Shown here: positions 9,371 through 18,272 of the stretch, in pieces | How positions within the stretch are numbered: position 1 is the first letter of the stretch | How the letters are laid out: the number at the start of each line of letters is the position of its first letter | Source of the DNA: Actinocatenispora comari | Lineage (GTDB): Bacteria > Actinomycetota > Actinomycetes > Mycobacteriales > Micromonosporaceae | Assembly (NCBI RefSeq): GCF_017312725.1 | Contig: NZ_BOPO01000050.1 | Span: 22,653-86,652 of the forward strand | Direction of reading: 5' to 3' | DNA: 64,000 nucleotides | Notes under the pieces: model-generated | What the model saw: only the letters and a program-made list of their open reading frames with translations | Database searches by the model: none | What the model was told of the DNA's origin: nothing | Position numbers and translations under genes: made by a program

Positions 9371-10290
9371 CGTCACTGCCTCCGGCCGGAGCCTCCACCC
9401 CGCTCGCCGGGGCGCTCGCGGCCGACGCCACCCGGGCCGCCACCGGGCTGCCCGTCAAGCGGACCCGGCGGGCCGGTGCCAGCCCGTGGGCGTACGCCGG
9501 GATCACGGTCATCGTGATCTACTGCCTGGCGCCGTTCTACTGGATGGTCGTCTCCGCGCTGCGCCGGCCGGACGACCAGTTCTCCAACCAGGCCTTCCCG
9601 TGGCCGATCTCGCTGGCGAACTTCGAGTCCGCGTTCAAGCCGAGCAACGGGTTCGGCCGGGCGCTGCTCAACTCGCTGGTGGTGGCCGGGCTGACCACGA
9701 TCCTGACGCTGGTCATCGGGATCACCGCGGCGTACGTGCTGGCCCGGCTGGAGTTCCGGTTCAAGAACGTGATCCTGGCGGCGATCATCGCCACCTCGAT
9801 GTTCCCCGGCATCTCGCTGCTGGTCCCGCTGCTGAAGCTGTTCGTGTCGATCCACTGGATCAACACGTTCCAGGCGATGATCCTGCCGAGCATGAGCTTC
9901 GCGCTGCCACTGGCGGTGTTCAACCTGACCGCGTTCTTCAAGCAGATGCCGTTCGCGCTGGAAGAGGCGGCACAGATCGACGGGGCGTCGCCGATGCAGG
10001 CCTTCCGCAAGGTGATCCTGCCGCTCGCCGCGCCCGGCGTGTTCACCACCGCGATCCTGACGTTCATCGCGGCCTGGAACGAGTTCATCATCGCGCTGTC
10101 GGTGACCAACAAGCAGGACATGCGCACCGCACCGGTGATCACGTCGCTGTTCACCGGCCAGTACGGCTACGACCAGCCGTTCGGTACCCAGATGGCGGCC
10201 GGCGTGGTGGTGACCATCCCGCTGGTGATCCTGGTGCTGTTCTTCCAGCGCCGCATCGTCGAGGGGCTGACCTCCGGCGGTGTGAAGTGA
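9367..10290 (+). CDS. Sugar ABC transporter permease, MalG type
   Basis: A 307-residue permease starting MTSLPPAGAST, overlapping the preceding gene by ATGA, with GGAAGGGAAG just upstream. After a 50-residue cytosolic leader it has six TM segments. The EAA loop is EEAAQIDGASPMQAFRKVI (conserved EAA, G and the following P-L). It matches SugB/ThuG and forms the inner-membrane channel with the preceding protein. The operon lacks an ATPase gene. Confidence 0.9.
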   Translation: MTSLPPAGASTPLAGALAADATRAATGLPVKRTRRAGASPWAYAGITVIVIYCLAPFYWMVVSALRRPDDQFSNQAFPWPISLANFESAFKPSNGFGRALLNSLVVAGLTTILTLVIGITAAYVLARLEFRFKNVILAAIIATSMFPGISLLVPLLKLFVSIHWINTFQAMILPSMSFALPLAVFNLTAFFKQMPFALEEAAQIDGASPMQAFRKVILPLAAPGVFTTAILTFIAAWNEFIIALSVTNKQDMRTAPVITSLFTGQYGYDQPFGTQMAAGVVVTIPLVILVLFFQRRIVEGLTSGGVK

Positions 10291-10318
10291 CCGTGCGCTA
10301 GCACCAGCCGGACCGACG

Positions 10319-10355
10319 CGGCCGGGGTACCCCAGTGCGGGTGCCCCGGCCGTTT
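10319..10355 (+). terminator. Rho-independent terminator of the sugar-transport operon
   Basis: A 14-bp stem (10319-10332 with 10339-10352, one G-U pair, loop CAGTGC) is followed by TTTCGTT. It begins about 30 bases after the second permease stop and is one of the clearest terminators in the window. Confidence 0.85.
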
Positions 10356-10497
10356 CGTTGCCCTGACCGCCGTGTTTGTCCCCGTTCATCCGGGGAACGC
10401 TCAGGGTGAGATTCACACTACCGGCGGCTGAGCCGGGCGGCCGCCGGTGATTCAGTAGGCTCGATGTCTGTCCGGTTCGGCGGCGGTAGGAGGCGGC

Positions 10498-11979
10498 GTG
10501 TCGACAGCCAGCCCGTTCGTGGTGGTGGCCAACAGACTTCCGGTCGACGAGGTGACCACGCCGGACGGGAGCCGGGAGTGGCGCCGCTCCCCCGGCGGGC
10601 TGGTCACCGCGCTGCACCCGATCATGCGGGCCGAGCACGGCACCTGGCTGGGCTGGGCCGGCGGCACCGGCCCGGCCGCCGACGAGTTCGAGCTCGACGG
10701 GATGCGGCTGCACCCGGTCGCGCTGTCCGCGCAGGAGTTCGAGAAGTACTACGAGGGCTTCTCCAACGCCACCCTGTGGCCGCTGTACCACGACGCGGTC
10801 GAGCCGCCGGTCTACCGGCGCAGCTGGTGGGACAACTACCGCGAGGTCAATCGGCGGTTCGCCGCGGAGACCGCGAAGGTGGCCGCCGAGGGTGCGGTGG
10901 TGTGGATCCAGGACTACCAGCTGCAGCTGGTGCCGGCGATGCTCCGGGAGCTGCGGCCCGACCTGCGGATCGGCTTCTTCCTGCACATCCCGTTCCCGCC
11001 GGTGGAGCTGTTCATGCAGATGCCGCGGCGGGTGGAGATCATGCAGGGGCTGCTCGGCGCCGACCTGGTCGGCTTCCAGCGCCCGCTCGCCGCACAGAAC
11101 TTCCTGCGGCTGACCCGCCACCTGCTCGGGCTGCACCCGAAGGGCCCGGAGGTGCGGGTCGACGACCGCACCGTGCGGGTGGCGGCGTTTCCGATCTCCA
11201 TCGACGTGGGCGAGATCGAGCGGCTCGCCGCGAGCGAGTCGGTCCGGGCCCGCGCTGCTGAGATCCGGGCGGAGCTGGGCAACCCGAAGCACATCATCCT
11301 GGGCGTCGACCGGCTCGACTACACCAAGGGCATCGACCGGCGGCTCAAGGCGTTCCGGGAACTGCTGCAGGAGGGCACCCTCGCGGTACCGGACGTGGTG
11401 ATGGTCCAGGTGGCGACGCCCAGCCGGGAGCGGGTGGCGCACTACCAGACCCTGCGCGACGCGGTGGAGCTGCAGGTCGGGCGGATCAACGGCGACTACG
11501 GCAAGGTCGGCGTGGCGGCGGTGCACTACCTGCACCAGTCGGTCGACCGGGCGGAGCTGACCGCGCTGTACTGCGCGGCCGACGTGATGATGGTGACGCC
11601 GCTGCGGGACGGCATGAACCTGGTCGCCAAGGAGTACGTGGCGGCCCGGGTGGACCTCGGTGGCTCGCTGGTGTTGTCCGAGTTCGCCGGCGCCGCCTCC
11701 GACCTGCGCCAGGCGTACCTGGTGAACCCGCACGACACCGACGCGCTCAAGGACGGGCTGGTGCGCGCCGTCCGGGTCGACCCGACCGAGTCGGCGCGCC
11801 GGATGCGGGCGATGCGGCGGTTCCTGCGCGGGCACGACGTCGACCACTGGGCCCGCTCGTTCCTGACCGCCCTCGGCGTACCGGAGGCCACCGACGCCCT
11901 CGCCTCGGTGGTGACGCCGGCGTCGCCACCCGGTCGTACCCGCCGGCCCGGCCGGCGCATCGACGGCTCCACCCGCTGA
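10498..11979 (+). CDS. otsA: Trehalose-6-phosphate synthase (GT20)
   Basis: A 493-residue protein with a GTG start after GGAGG. It transfers glucose from a nucleotide sugar to glucose-6-phosphate. GT20 features appear in order: N-terminal [20 protein letters not shown] (glucosyl-donor loop), [45 protein letters not shown] (donor-binding R and K) and [14 protein letters not shown] near the C-terminus. The last 40 residues are disordered. It lies upstream of the OtsB-GH15 gene, separated by a repeat array that could modulate translation of the latter. TAGGCT about 40 bases upstream (near 10457) is a possible -10. Confidence 0.95.
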   Translation: MSTASPFVVVANRLPVDEVTTPDGSREWRRSPGGLVTALHPIMRAEHGTWLGWAGGTGPAADEFELDGMRLHPVALSAQEFEKYYEGFSNATLWPLYHDAVEPPVYRRSWWDNYREVNRRFAAETAKVAAEGAVVWIQDYQLQLVPAMLRELRPDLRIGFFLHIPFPPVELFMQMPRRVEIMQGLLGADLVGFQRPLAAQNFLRLTRHLLGLHPKGPEVRVDDRTVRVAAFPISIDVGEIERLAASESVRARAAEIRAELGNPKHIILGVDRLDYTKGIDRRLKAFRELLQEGTLAVPDVVMVQVATPSRERVAHYQTLRDAVELQVGRINGDYGKVGVAAVHYLHQSVDRAELTALYCAADVMMVTPLRDGMNLVAKEYVAARVDLGGSLVLSEFAGAASDLRQAYLVNPHDTDALKDGLVRAVRVDPTESARRMRAMRRFLRGHDVDHWARSFLTALGVPEATDALASVVTPASPPGRTRRPGRRIDGSTR

Positions 11980-11997
11980 CGTGCGTCCCCGAAGGCA

Positions 11998-12175
11998 GCC
12001 GAGCACCGACCCGCGGAGGCAGCATGAGCACCGACGACGCGATCACCGCAGCGGAGGCGGCATGAGCACCGACGACGCGATCACCGCAGCGGAGGCAGCA
12101 TGAGCACCGACGACGCGATCACCGCAGCGGAGGCGGCATGAGCACCGACGACGCGATCACCGCAGCGGAGGCGGC
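11998..12175 (+). repeat. Four 38-bp tandem repeats, each an ATGA-coupled 13-codon mini-ORF
   Basis: Four near-identical 38-bp units start at 12024, 12062, 12100 and 12138; the only variation is GGAGGCAGC versus GGAGGCGGC. Each starts with ATG, encodes MSTDDAITAAEAA, carries GGAGG near its end, and stops with TGA overlapping the next ATG. The last unit overlaps the true otsB start at 12176 in the same way. A degenerate, internally deleted copy precedes them (11998-12023). The array therefore multiplies the translation-initiation region of the downstream gene. Confidence 0.95.
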
Positions 12176-14728
12176 ATGAGTACGGTGGCGCCGACCGAGC
12201 CGTTGGACGCGGCGTTGCGGGCGACGCTGGGCCGGCTGGCCCGGGTACCGCAGCTGCTGGTGGCGGTGGACTACGACGGCACGCTGGCGCCGATCGTGGA
12301 CGACCCGGCGGCGGCCCGGCCGCTCCCGGAGGCGGTGACGGCGCTGCGCGCGCTGGCCGAGCTGCCGCAGACGAAGGTCGCGGTGGTGTCCGGCCGGTCG
12401 CTGCGCGACCTCGCCGCGCTGTCCCGGCTGCCCAGCGAGATCCACCTGGTCGGCAGCCACGGTTCGGAGTTCGACGTCGGGTTCGTGCAGCAGCTGTCCG
12501 CGGAGGCGAGGCAGCTGCGCACCACGCTGCAGCAGCAGGTGGAGCGGATCGCCGCCGGGCAGCCGGGGGTACGGCTGGAGGCGAAGCCGGCGAGCGTCGC
12601 GGTGCACACCCGGACCGCGGGCGACGAGGTCGCGGCGGGCGTGAACGCAGCGGTACGGTCCGGTCCGGCGATGCTGCCCGGGGTGCACGTGACCGAGGGC
12701 AAGAAGGTGATCGAGCTGTCGGTGGTGCACACCGACAAGGGCACCGCGCTGGACACGCTGCGCAGCCGGCTGGGCGCCTCGGCGGTGCTGTTCGTCGGCG
12801 ACGACGTCACCGACGAGAACGGGTTCGCCCGGCTGCGCGGCCCGGACGTCGGGGTGAAGGTCGGTTTCGGCGACACCCGGGCGACCCACCGGGTGGCCGA
12901 CCCGGTCGAGGTGGCGAAGCTGCTCGCGCTGGTGCTCGACATCCGCCGCCGCTGGCTGTACGGGGAGCGGGCGGTGCCGATCGAGCGGCACTCGATGCTC
13001 GCCGGCGGCGACAACCTGGCGCTGGTCACTCCGGACGCCCGGATCACCTGGCTGTGCCATCCGCGGCCGGACTCGGCGGCGATCTTCGCCGACCTGCTCG
13101 GCGGCAGCCCGGCCGGGTACTTCGGGGTCGCGCCGCAGCGCGGCGGCCTGCCGCTGGGCCAGAAGTACCTGGGTGGCTCGATGACGGTGCAGACGCGCTG
13201 GTCCGGGCTGACCGTGACCGACTGGCTCGATCCGACCGGGCCGGCGAACCGCACCACCCTGGTCCGGCAGCTGACCGGCACGGTCACGGTCCGGGTGCAG
13301 TTCGCGCCGCGGCCGGAGTTCGGTCAGGTGGCGGTGCGGCTGCAGCCGCTGGGCGACGGGCTGGTGATGCTCGGGTCCAACGAGCCGGCGGTGCTCTACT
13401 CCCCCGGCGTCGACTGGGACATCGTCCAGGAGGGCGAGCACGACACCGCGCACGCGCTGATCGACCTGCGGGCCGCGGGCGGCAGCGCGGTGCTGGAGCT
13501 GCGCTGCGGTACCGACAACCTCGATCCGGCGCCGCGGCCGGTCGAGCAGCGGGCCGACGAGGCGGCGACGCAGTGGCGCGGCTGGCTGGACGGGTTGCGG
13601 CTGCCCGGGGTGAGCACCGAGCTGGTGGCGCGCAGCGCGTTGACGCTGCGGGCGCTGACCTACCGGCCGACCGGGGCGATCCTCGCCGCCGGTACCTGCA
13701 GCCTGCCGGAGGACCTCGGCGGGGTGCGCAACTGGGACTACCGGTACTGCTGGCTGCGCGACGCGGCGCTGGCGGCCCGGGCGCTGGTCGACCTGGGTTC
13801 GGTCGACGAGGCGGAGGGGCTGCTCGCCTGGACGGCCGGGGTGATCGAGCGCACCGGCGGGCATCCGGAGCGACTGCACCCGCTGTACACGGTGGAGGGG
13901 CAGACGCTGGGGCCGGAGGCGGTCATCGACACGCTGCCCGGGTACGCCGGGTCGCGGCCGGTGCGGGTCGGCAACGCGGCGAACAAGCAGCTGCAGCTCG
14001 ACGTGTTCGGGCCGATCGCCGATCTGGTCGACGCGGTCGCGCAGCGCCGCGGCGCGGTCAGCGACTTCGACCGCGAGGTACTCGACGCGATGGTGGACGC
14101 GGTCGCCCGCCGCTGGTTCGAGCCGGACCACGGCATCTGGGAGCAGCGCCAGCCGCCCCGGCACCACGTGTACTCGAAGGTGATGTGCTGGCAGACGGTC
14201 GACCGGGCGCTGAACGTGGTGGCCCGACACGGCCTGCCGGAGCGGCCGGACTGGGTGGAGTTGCGCGCGGCGATCGCCGAGAACGTGCTGGAGTACGGGT
14301 GGAACGAGCAGGTCGGCGCCTACACCACCGCGTACGACGGGACCGACCTGGACGCGGCCTCGCTGTGGGTGGGGCTGTCCGGGCTGCTCGCCGACGACGA
14401 CCCGCGGTTCCTGGCCACGGTGCTCGCGATCGAGGCGGAGCTGCGCAGCGGCCCGGTGGTCTACCGGTACCGCTCGGACGACGGGATGCCCGGCACCGAG
14501 GGCGGTTTCCACGTGTGCACCGCCTGGCTGATCGAGTCGTACCTGCGCACCGGGCGCCGGGCCGACGCGGAGGAGCTGTACGGGCAGTTCGTGGCGTGCT
14601 GCGGGCCGACCGGGCTGCTGCCCGAGCAGTACGACCCGCTGGCCGAGCGGGGCCTCGGCAACCATCCGCAGGCGTACAGCCATCTGGGGCTCATCCGCTG
14701 CGCGCTGCTGCTGGACTCCCGGCGCTGA
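12176..14728 (+). CDS. otsB: Fused trehalose-6-phosphate phosphatase / GH15 glycoside hydrolase
   Basis: An 850-residue two-domain protein. Residues 1-260 are a HAD-superfamily OtsB: nucleophile motif VAVDYDGTLAPI, VVSGRSLRDL, then VLFVGDDVTDENGF with the metal-binding Asp residues. Residues 265-850 are a GH15 (alpha/alpha)6 hydrolase: NWDYRYCWLRDA, GGFHVCTAWLIE, and PEQYDPL, where the Glu fits the catalytic base. GH15 members in mycobacteria act as trehalases. The protein could thus make trehalose with OtsA and also hydrolyse trehalose or another alpha-glucoside. The start at 12176 is fixed by the OtsB domain and by GGAGG in the preceding repeat. A hairpin pair follows the stop. Confidence 0.9.
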   Translation: MSTVAPTEPLDAALRATLGRLARVPQLLVAVDYDGTLAPIVDDPAAARPLPEAVTALRALAELPQTKVAVVSGRSLRDLAALSRLPSEIHLVGSHGSEFDVGFVQQLSAEARQLRTTLQQQVERIAAGQPGVRLEAKPASVAVHTRTAGDEVAAGVNAAVRSGPAMLPGVHVTEGKKVIELSVVHTDKGTALDTLRSRLGASAVLFVGDDVTDENGFARLRGPDVGVKVGFGDTRATHRVADPVEVAKLLALVLDIRRRWLYGERAVPIERHSMLAGGDNLALVTPDARITWLCHPRPDSAAIFADLLGGSPAGYFGVAPQRGGLPLGQKYLGGSMTVQTRWSGLTVTDWLDPTGPANRTTLVRQLTGTVTVRVQFAPRPEFGQVAVRLQPLGDGLVMLGSNEPAVLYSPGVDWDIVQEGEHDTAHALIDLRAAGGSAVLELRCGTDNLDPAPRPVEQRADEAATQWRGWLDGLRLPGVSTELVARSALTLRALTYRPTGAILAAGTCSLPEDLGGVRNWDYRYCWLRDAALAARALVDLGSVDEAEGLLAWTAGVIERTGGHPERLHPLYTVEGQTLGPEAVIDTLPGYAGSRPVRVGNAANKQLQLDVFGPIADLVDAVAQRRGAVSDFDREVLDAMVDAVARRWFEPDHGIWEQRQPPRHHVYSKVMCWQTVDRALNVVARHGLPERPDWVELRAAIAENVLEYGWNEQVGAYTTAYDGTDLDAASLWVGLSGLLADDDPRFLATVLAIEAELRSGPVVYRYRSDDGMPGTEGGFHVCTAWLIESYLRTGRRADAEELYGQFVACCGPTGLLPEQYDPLAERGLGNHPQAYSHLGLIRCALLLDSRR

Positions 14729-14731
14729 CTC

Positions 14732-14780
14732 GTCCACAGTGGACGGTCCGGAAGCGGGGCAAACTCGGTCCACTGTGGAC
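14732..14780. terminator. Bidirectional hairpin from two complementary palindromes
   Basis: GTCCACAGTGGAC (14732-14744) and GTCCACTGTGGAC (14768-14780) are each near-palindromic and exact reverse complements of each other, giving a 13-bp stem with a 23-base loop. They occupy the gap between the convergent otsB and ectD genes. Confidence 0.7.
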
Positions 14781-14833
14781 ACGCACGGGCCGCCGCGGGG
14801 CGGGTGTCGCGGCGGCCCGAGGTGTTGCGCTGC

Positions 14834-15742
14834 TCAGCCGACCGGGGTGAAGTCCCGGCTGGCGATGAACGGCGGGCGCGGCGACGGGGCCGCGAACGGC
14901 TGCACCGTGGCGTTCTCGACGCTGTTGAACACCACGAAGATGTTCGACCGCGGCCACGGGGTGATGTTGCCGTTCGAGCCGTGCATGCAGTTGCAGTCGA
15001 AGATCGTGGCCGACCCGGCCTTGCCGGTGAACTGCTCGATGCCGTGCTTGTTCGCGAGCAGCTTCAGGCTGTCCTGGTCCGGGGTGCCGATCTCCTGTTC
15101 CTTCAGCGACTGCTTGTAGTGCTCCGCCGGCGTCTCGCCGACGCACGAGACGAACGTGCGGTGCGAGCCCGGCATGATCATCAGGCAGCCGTTCTGGGCG
15201 AAGTTCTCCGTCAGCGCGATGGAGATGCTGCACGCCCGCATCGCCGGCATGCCGTCCTCGGCGTGCCAGGTCTCGAAGTCGGAGTGCCAGTAGAAGCCGG
15301 CGCCGCCGAACCCGGGCTTGTAGTTGATCCGGCTCTGGTGCACGTACACGTCGGAGCCGAGGATCTGCCGCGCGCGACCGACGACCCGCTCGTCGGCGAC
15401 GAGCTTCGCGACCAGGTCGGAGATCTTGTGCACCTCGAAGATCGAGCGCACCTCGTTCGACGACTTCTCCACCACGGTGCGCTCGTCCGCCCGTACCGCC
15501 GGGTCGGTGGCGAGCCGGTCCAGCTCGGCGGAGTACACCTCCACCTCGGCGTCGGTGAGCAGCTGATCGACGCTGAGGTAGCCGTTCCGGTCGTAGTCCT
15601 CCAGGGTCTGCGGGTCGATCGGCCCCGTCGCGCCGGTCGACCAGACCACCGGGTCGCGGCGGAAGATCAGGCTCGGCGTCGGACGCTTGCGCGTCGGGTA
15701 CTCGTCGGGCACGGTCGTCGGCAGGGTCACGGTCGTGGTCAT
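14834..15742 (-). CDS. ectD: Ectoine hydroxylase
   Basis: A 302-residue Fe(II)/2-oxoglutarate dioxygenase converting ectoine to 5-hydroxyectoine. The EctD signature [17 protein letters not shown] supplies two iron ligands (H and D), and the third His lies near MHGSNGN. The phytanoyl-CoA dioxygenase fold spans most of the protein. It is the last gene of the ect operon and overlaps ectC by four bases (ATGA). Its presence indicates that hydroxyectoine is made as well as ectoine. Confidence 0.96.
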   Translation of the reverse strand: MTTTVTLPTTVPDEYPTRKRPTPSLIFRRDPVVWSTGATGPIDPQTLEDYDRNGYLSVDQLLTDAEVEVYSAELDRLATDPAVRADERTVVEKSSNEVRSIFEVHKISDLVAKLVADERVVGRARQILGSDVYVHQSRINYKPGFGGAGFYWHSDFETWHAEDGMPAMRACSISIALTENFAQNGCLMIMPGSHRTFVSCVGETPAEHYKQSLKEQEIGTPDQDSLKLLANKHGIEQFTGKAGSATIFDCNCMHGSNGNITPWPRSNIFVVFNSVENATVQPFAAPSPRPPFIASRDFTPVG

Positions 15743-16152
15743 GCGGACACCTCCTGGGTGGTCTCTTCTTCGACGATCAGCGGGTAGACACCGTTGTCGT
15801 CGTGCACCTCACGGCCGGTCACCGGTGGGTTGAACACGCAGATCGTGCGGATGTCGGTGATGGGGCGCATGATGTGGTGCTCGTGCCCGTCGAGCAGGTA
15901 CATGGTGCCGGGCACGATGTGGTGCTTCTCGCCGGTGTCGGCGTTGGTCAGCTCGGCCTCGCCCTCGATGCACAGCACCGCCTCGATGTGGTTCGCGTAC
16001 CACATGTGCGTCTCGGTGCCGGCGTACATCACCGTCTCGTGCAGCGAGAAGCCGACCTTCTCCTTCGCCAGTACCAACCGCTTGCTGCGCCAGGTCGCCG
16101 CCTTGACGTCGCGGTCGGTCTCGGTGATGTCGGCAAGTGAACGAACGATCAT
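15739..16152 (-). CDS. ectC: L-ectoine synthase
   Basis: A 137-residue cupin starting [16 protein letters not shown]. It cyclises N-gamma-acetyl-2,4-diaminobutyrate to ectoine. Characteristic stretches are [20 protein letters not shown], with the metal-binding Glu and Tyr region, and [13 protein letters not shown] with the metal His. The start has GGAGG seven bases upstream, just past the ectB stop (12-base gap). Length agrees with the family (about 130 aa). Confidence 0.97.
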   Translation of the reverse strand: MIVRSLADITETDRDVKAATWRSKRLVLAKEKVGFSLHETVMYAGTETHMWYANHIEAVLCIEGEAELTNADTGEKHHIVPGTMYLLDGHEHHIMRPITDIRTICVFNPPVTGREVHDDNGVYPLIVEEETTQEVSA

Positions 16153-16164
16153 TGGTCCTCCAGC

Positions 16165-17415
16165 TCAGTGTGCGGCGTCGGCGACCGCATCGGTGAGGAT
16201 CTCGAGTCCCTCACCCAGTTCGTCGTGGCCGATCGTCAGCGCGGGCATCAGCTTGGCGACCTCGCCGTCCGCACCGGCCGTCTCGATGAGCAGGCCGCGG
16301 TCGAACGCGCCGGTCACCACCTTCGCCGCCACGTCCGCGTCGGCGAAGGCGAGGCCCCAGGCGAGCCCCCGCCCGCGTACCGCGATGTCGAGTTCGGCGT
16401 GTTTCGACGCGATCGCGGTCAGCGCCGACTCCACCACCTCGCCCTTCGTCGCCGTCTGGGCCGGCAGTAGGTCGTCGGTCCAGAACAGTTCGAGGGCCCG
16501 GGTCGCGGTGACGAACGCCGGGTTGTTGCCCCGGAACGTACCGTTGTGCTCACCCGGCGACCACACGTCCAGTTCCGGCCGCAGCAGCACCAGCGCGAGC
16601 GGCAGCCCGTAGCCGCCGATCGACTTGGACAGGCAGACGATGTCCGGCTCGATGCCGGCCACCTCGAAGCTGAAGAACGGCCCGGTGCGGCCGCACCCCA
16701 TCTGCACGTCGTCGACGATGAGCAGGATGTCGTGCCGTTTGCACAGGTCGGCCAGGGCGCGCAGCCATTCCGGGCGGGCCACGTTGATACCGCCCTCGCC
16801 CTGCACGGTCTCCACGATCACCGCGGCCGGCGCGTTCAGGCCGCTGCCCGAATCGGCCAGCAGCCGCTCGAACCACAGGAAGTCCGGCACCTGGCCGTCC
16901 AGATAGTTGTCGAACGGCATCGGCGTGGCGTGCACCAGCGGAATGCCGGCGCCGCCGCGTTTCATCGCGTTTCCGGTGACCGACAGCGAGCCGAGGGTCA
17001 TCCCGTGGAACCCGTGCGTGAAGCTGATGATCGACTCGCGCCCGGTCACCTTGCGGGCCAGCTTCAACGCCGCCTCGACCGCGTTGGTACCGGTCGGCCC
17101 GGGGAACTGCACCTTGTAGTCCAGGCCGCGCGGGGCGAACACGTGCTCGCGCAACGCCGCCAGCAGCTCGCGCTTGGCGGTGGTGTGCATGTCCAGCCCG
17201 TGCGTCACGCCGTCGCGTTCGAGGTATTCGAGCAGCGCGCGTTTCAGCTCGGGCTGGTTGTGACCATAGTTCAGTGCGCCCGCACCCGCGAAGAAATCAA
17301 GGTAGGAGCGACCGTTCTCGTCGTACATTCGGCTACCGACGGCATGGTCGAAAACAACCGGCCAGGTCCGGCAGTAACTACGGACTTCGGATTCGAGATC
17401 GGCGAAGAGATTCAT
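16165..17415 (-). CDS. ectB: Diaminobutyrate-2-oxoglutarate transaminase
   Basis: A 416-residue class III aminotransferase making L-2,4-diaminobutyrate from aspartate semialdehyde. The PLP lysine is in LSKSIGGYG; FPGPTGTNAVEAALK and HGFHGMTLGSLSVTGN are EctB-typical. Two ATGs are adjacent (17418 and 17415); GGAGG directly abuts the first and lies three bases from the second, so the second is preferred. ectA ends 28 bases upstream. The last 20 residues are acidic and helical. Confidence 0.96.
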   Translation of the reverse strand: MNLFADLESEVRSYCRTWPVVFDHAVGSRMYDENGRSYLDFFAGAGALNYGHNQPELKRALLEYLERDGVTHGLDMHTTAKRELLAALREHVFAPRGLDYKVQFPGPTGTNAVEAALKLARKVTGRESIISFTHGFHGMTLGSLSVTGNAMKRGGAGIPLVHATPMPFDNYLDGQVPDFLWFERLLADSGSGLNAPAAVIVETVQGEGGINVARPEWLRALADLCKRHDILLIVDDVQMGCGRTGPFFSFEVAGIEPDIVCLSKSIGGYGLPLALVLLRPELDVWSPGEHNGTFRGNNPAFVTATRALELFWTDDLLPAQTATKGEVVESALTAIASKHAELDIAVRGRGLAWGLAFADADVAAKVVTGAFDRGLLIETAGADGEVAKLMPALTIGHDELGEGLEILTDAVADAAH

Positions 17416-17442
17416 CATCCTCCGTCGGTTGTTCGGTTGTGG

Positions 17443-17994
17443 TCAGCGTGGCAGCGGACCGATTCGGAACAACACCTCCTCGTTGTGCGGGCCACCACTG
17501 AAATGCTCTTCGGTAAACAGGGATTGTTTGGTGAGCGAGGCACCGCGAGCGCGGGCGAAGCCCGCGAACAGACGCGCCGAGGGCACGTTGTCTGGTGTCA
17601 CCGTGGCCTCCAGGAAGGCCACGGGCTGGGTCCTCGCAACCCGATCGACCAGCGCGTCCAGCGCGCGTACGGCCAATCCACGCCGCCGGTATGCGGCGTC
17701 GACCGCCACCTGCCAGACGAACAGCGTGTCCGGCGCATCGGGGCGCACGTACCCGGTGACGAACGAGGCCACCGAGTCACCGTCACAGCCCACCACCGAG
17801 GTGGCCGCGAAATCACGGCACCACAGCAGATAGCTGTATTCGGAGTTGACGTCGAGCGTGCCGGAATCGGCCGCCAGCCGCCACAGTCGGGACCCGTCGG
17901 CAACCGTCGGAGCCCGATAGACGACCGAGCCACCACGATCGTCGGTCATCGACTCGACGGTCGCGCTTGGCGAATCCTGCGGTTGCCCGGTCAT
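17443..17994 (-). CDS. ectA: L-2,4-diaminobutyrate gamma-acetyltransferase
   Basis: A 183-residue GNAT protein, first gene of ectABCD. The acetyl-CoA loop is VDAAYRRRGLAVRALDALV, preceded by the strand FVWQVAV. EctA acetylates the gamma-amino group of diaminobutyrate. The ATG at 17994 is preferred because a -10 hexamer lies eight bases upstream, predicting a leaderless message; a second ATG at 17949 would remove only a disordered leader. The Trp, Asn and Ser positions in VNSEYSYLLWCRDF are typical of EctA. Confidence 0.95.
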   Translation of the reverse strand: MTGQPQDSPSATVESMTDDRGGSVVYRAPTVADGSRLWRLAADSGTLDVNSEYSYLLWCRDFAATSVVGCDGDSVASFVTGYVRPDAPDTLFVWQVAVDAAYRRRGLAVRALDALVDRVARTQPVAFLEATVTPDNVPSARLFAGFARARGASLTKQSLFTEEHFSGGPHNEEVLFRIGPLPR

Positions 17995-18002
17995 GGCTGC
18001 CG

Positions 18003-18031
18003 ACGATAGTCGGGGGGCACTGACCGCTCAA
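18003..18031 (-). promoter_or_regulatory. ectA promoter (leaderless)
   Basis: On the minus strand, TTGAGC (18026-18031) and TATCGT (18003-18008) are exactly 17 bases apart, and the -10 ends eight bases before the ectA ATG. Transcription would start at or next to the start codon. Confidence 0.65.
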
Positions 18032-18066
18032 CCGGAACGGGCCACAGCAGGCCCGGATTCCCAATA

Positions 18067-18129
18067 GCCACAACAGATCCCGAGAAACTGTGGCATAATT
18101 AACAGAAAATAGTTCGGGAGAAACTCTGG
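18067..18129. promoter_or_regulatory. AT-rich region with direct and inverted repeats upstream of ectA
   Basis: The stretch 18090-18118 is unusually A+T-rich for this genome. GAGAAACTGTGG (18082-18093) recurs as GAGAAACTCTGG (18118-18129), 36 bases apart. GCCACA (18067-18072) faces TGTGGC just inside the first copy. A binding site for an osmotic or nitrogen regulator is conceivable; none can be named. Confidence 0.4.
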
Positions 18130-18272
18130 CCAGGCGACCCGCCCGACCGGTAACGTCAGTCGGATCCCCTGATCGACGCTGCGCTCGTTCGGCGCCGGCG
18201 TCGGGCGCCCCCGACTCCCCGGCCGAAAGCGCGCAACCCGCAACGGTTCGGCATCGCGGCCGAGCGCGCGAA

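Noticed and set aside
6680..9376. Long minus-strand open frames opposite the sugar-transport operon (and similarly at 9373-12006, 12119-14782, 41253-43490, 60589-62955)
   Set aside because: They are antisense shadows of well-identified genes, rich in Arg, His and Gln, with no ribosome-binding site or recognisable domain; such frames are expected at 73% G+C.
11990..12180. CRISPR array
   Set aside because: The 38-bp repeats are directly adjacent with no spacers and each contains a start codon; no cas genes are present.
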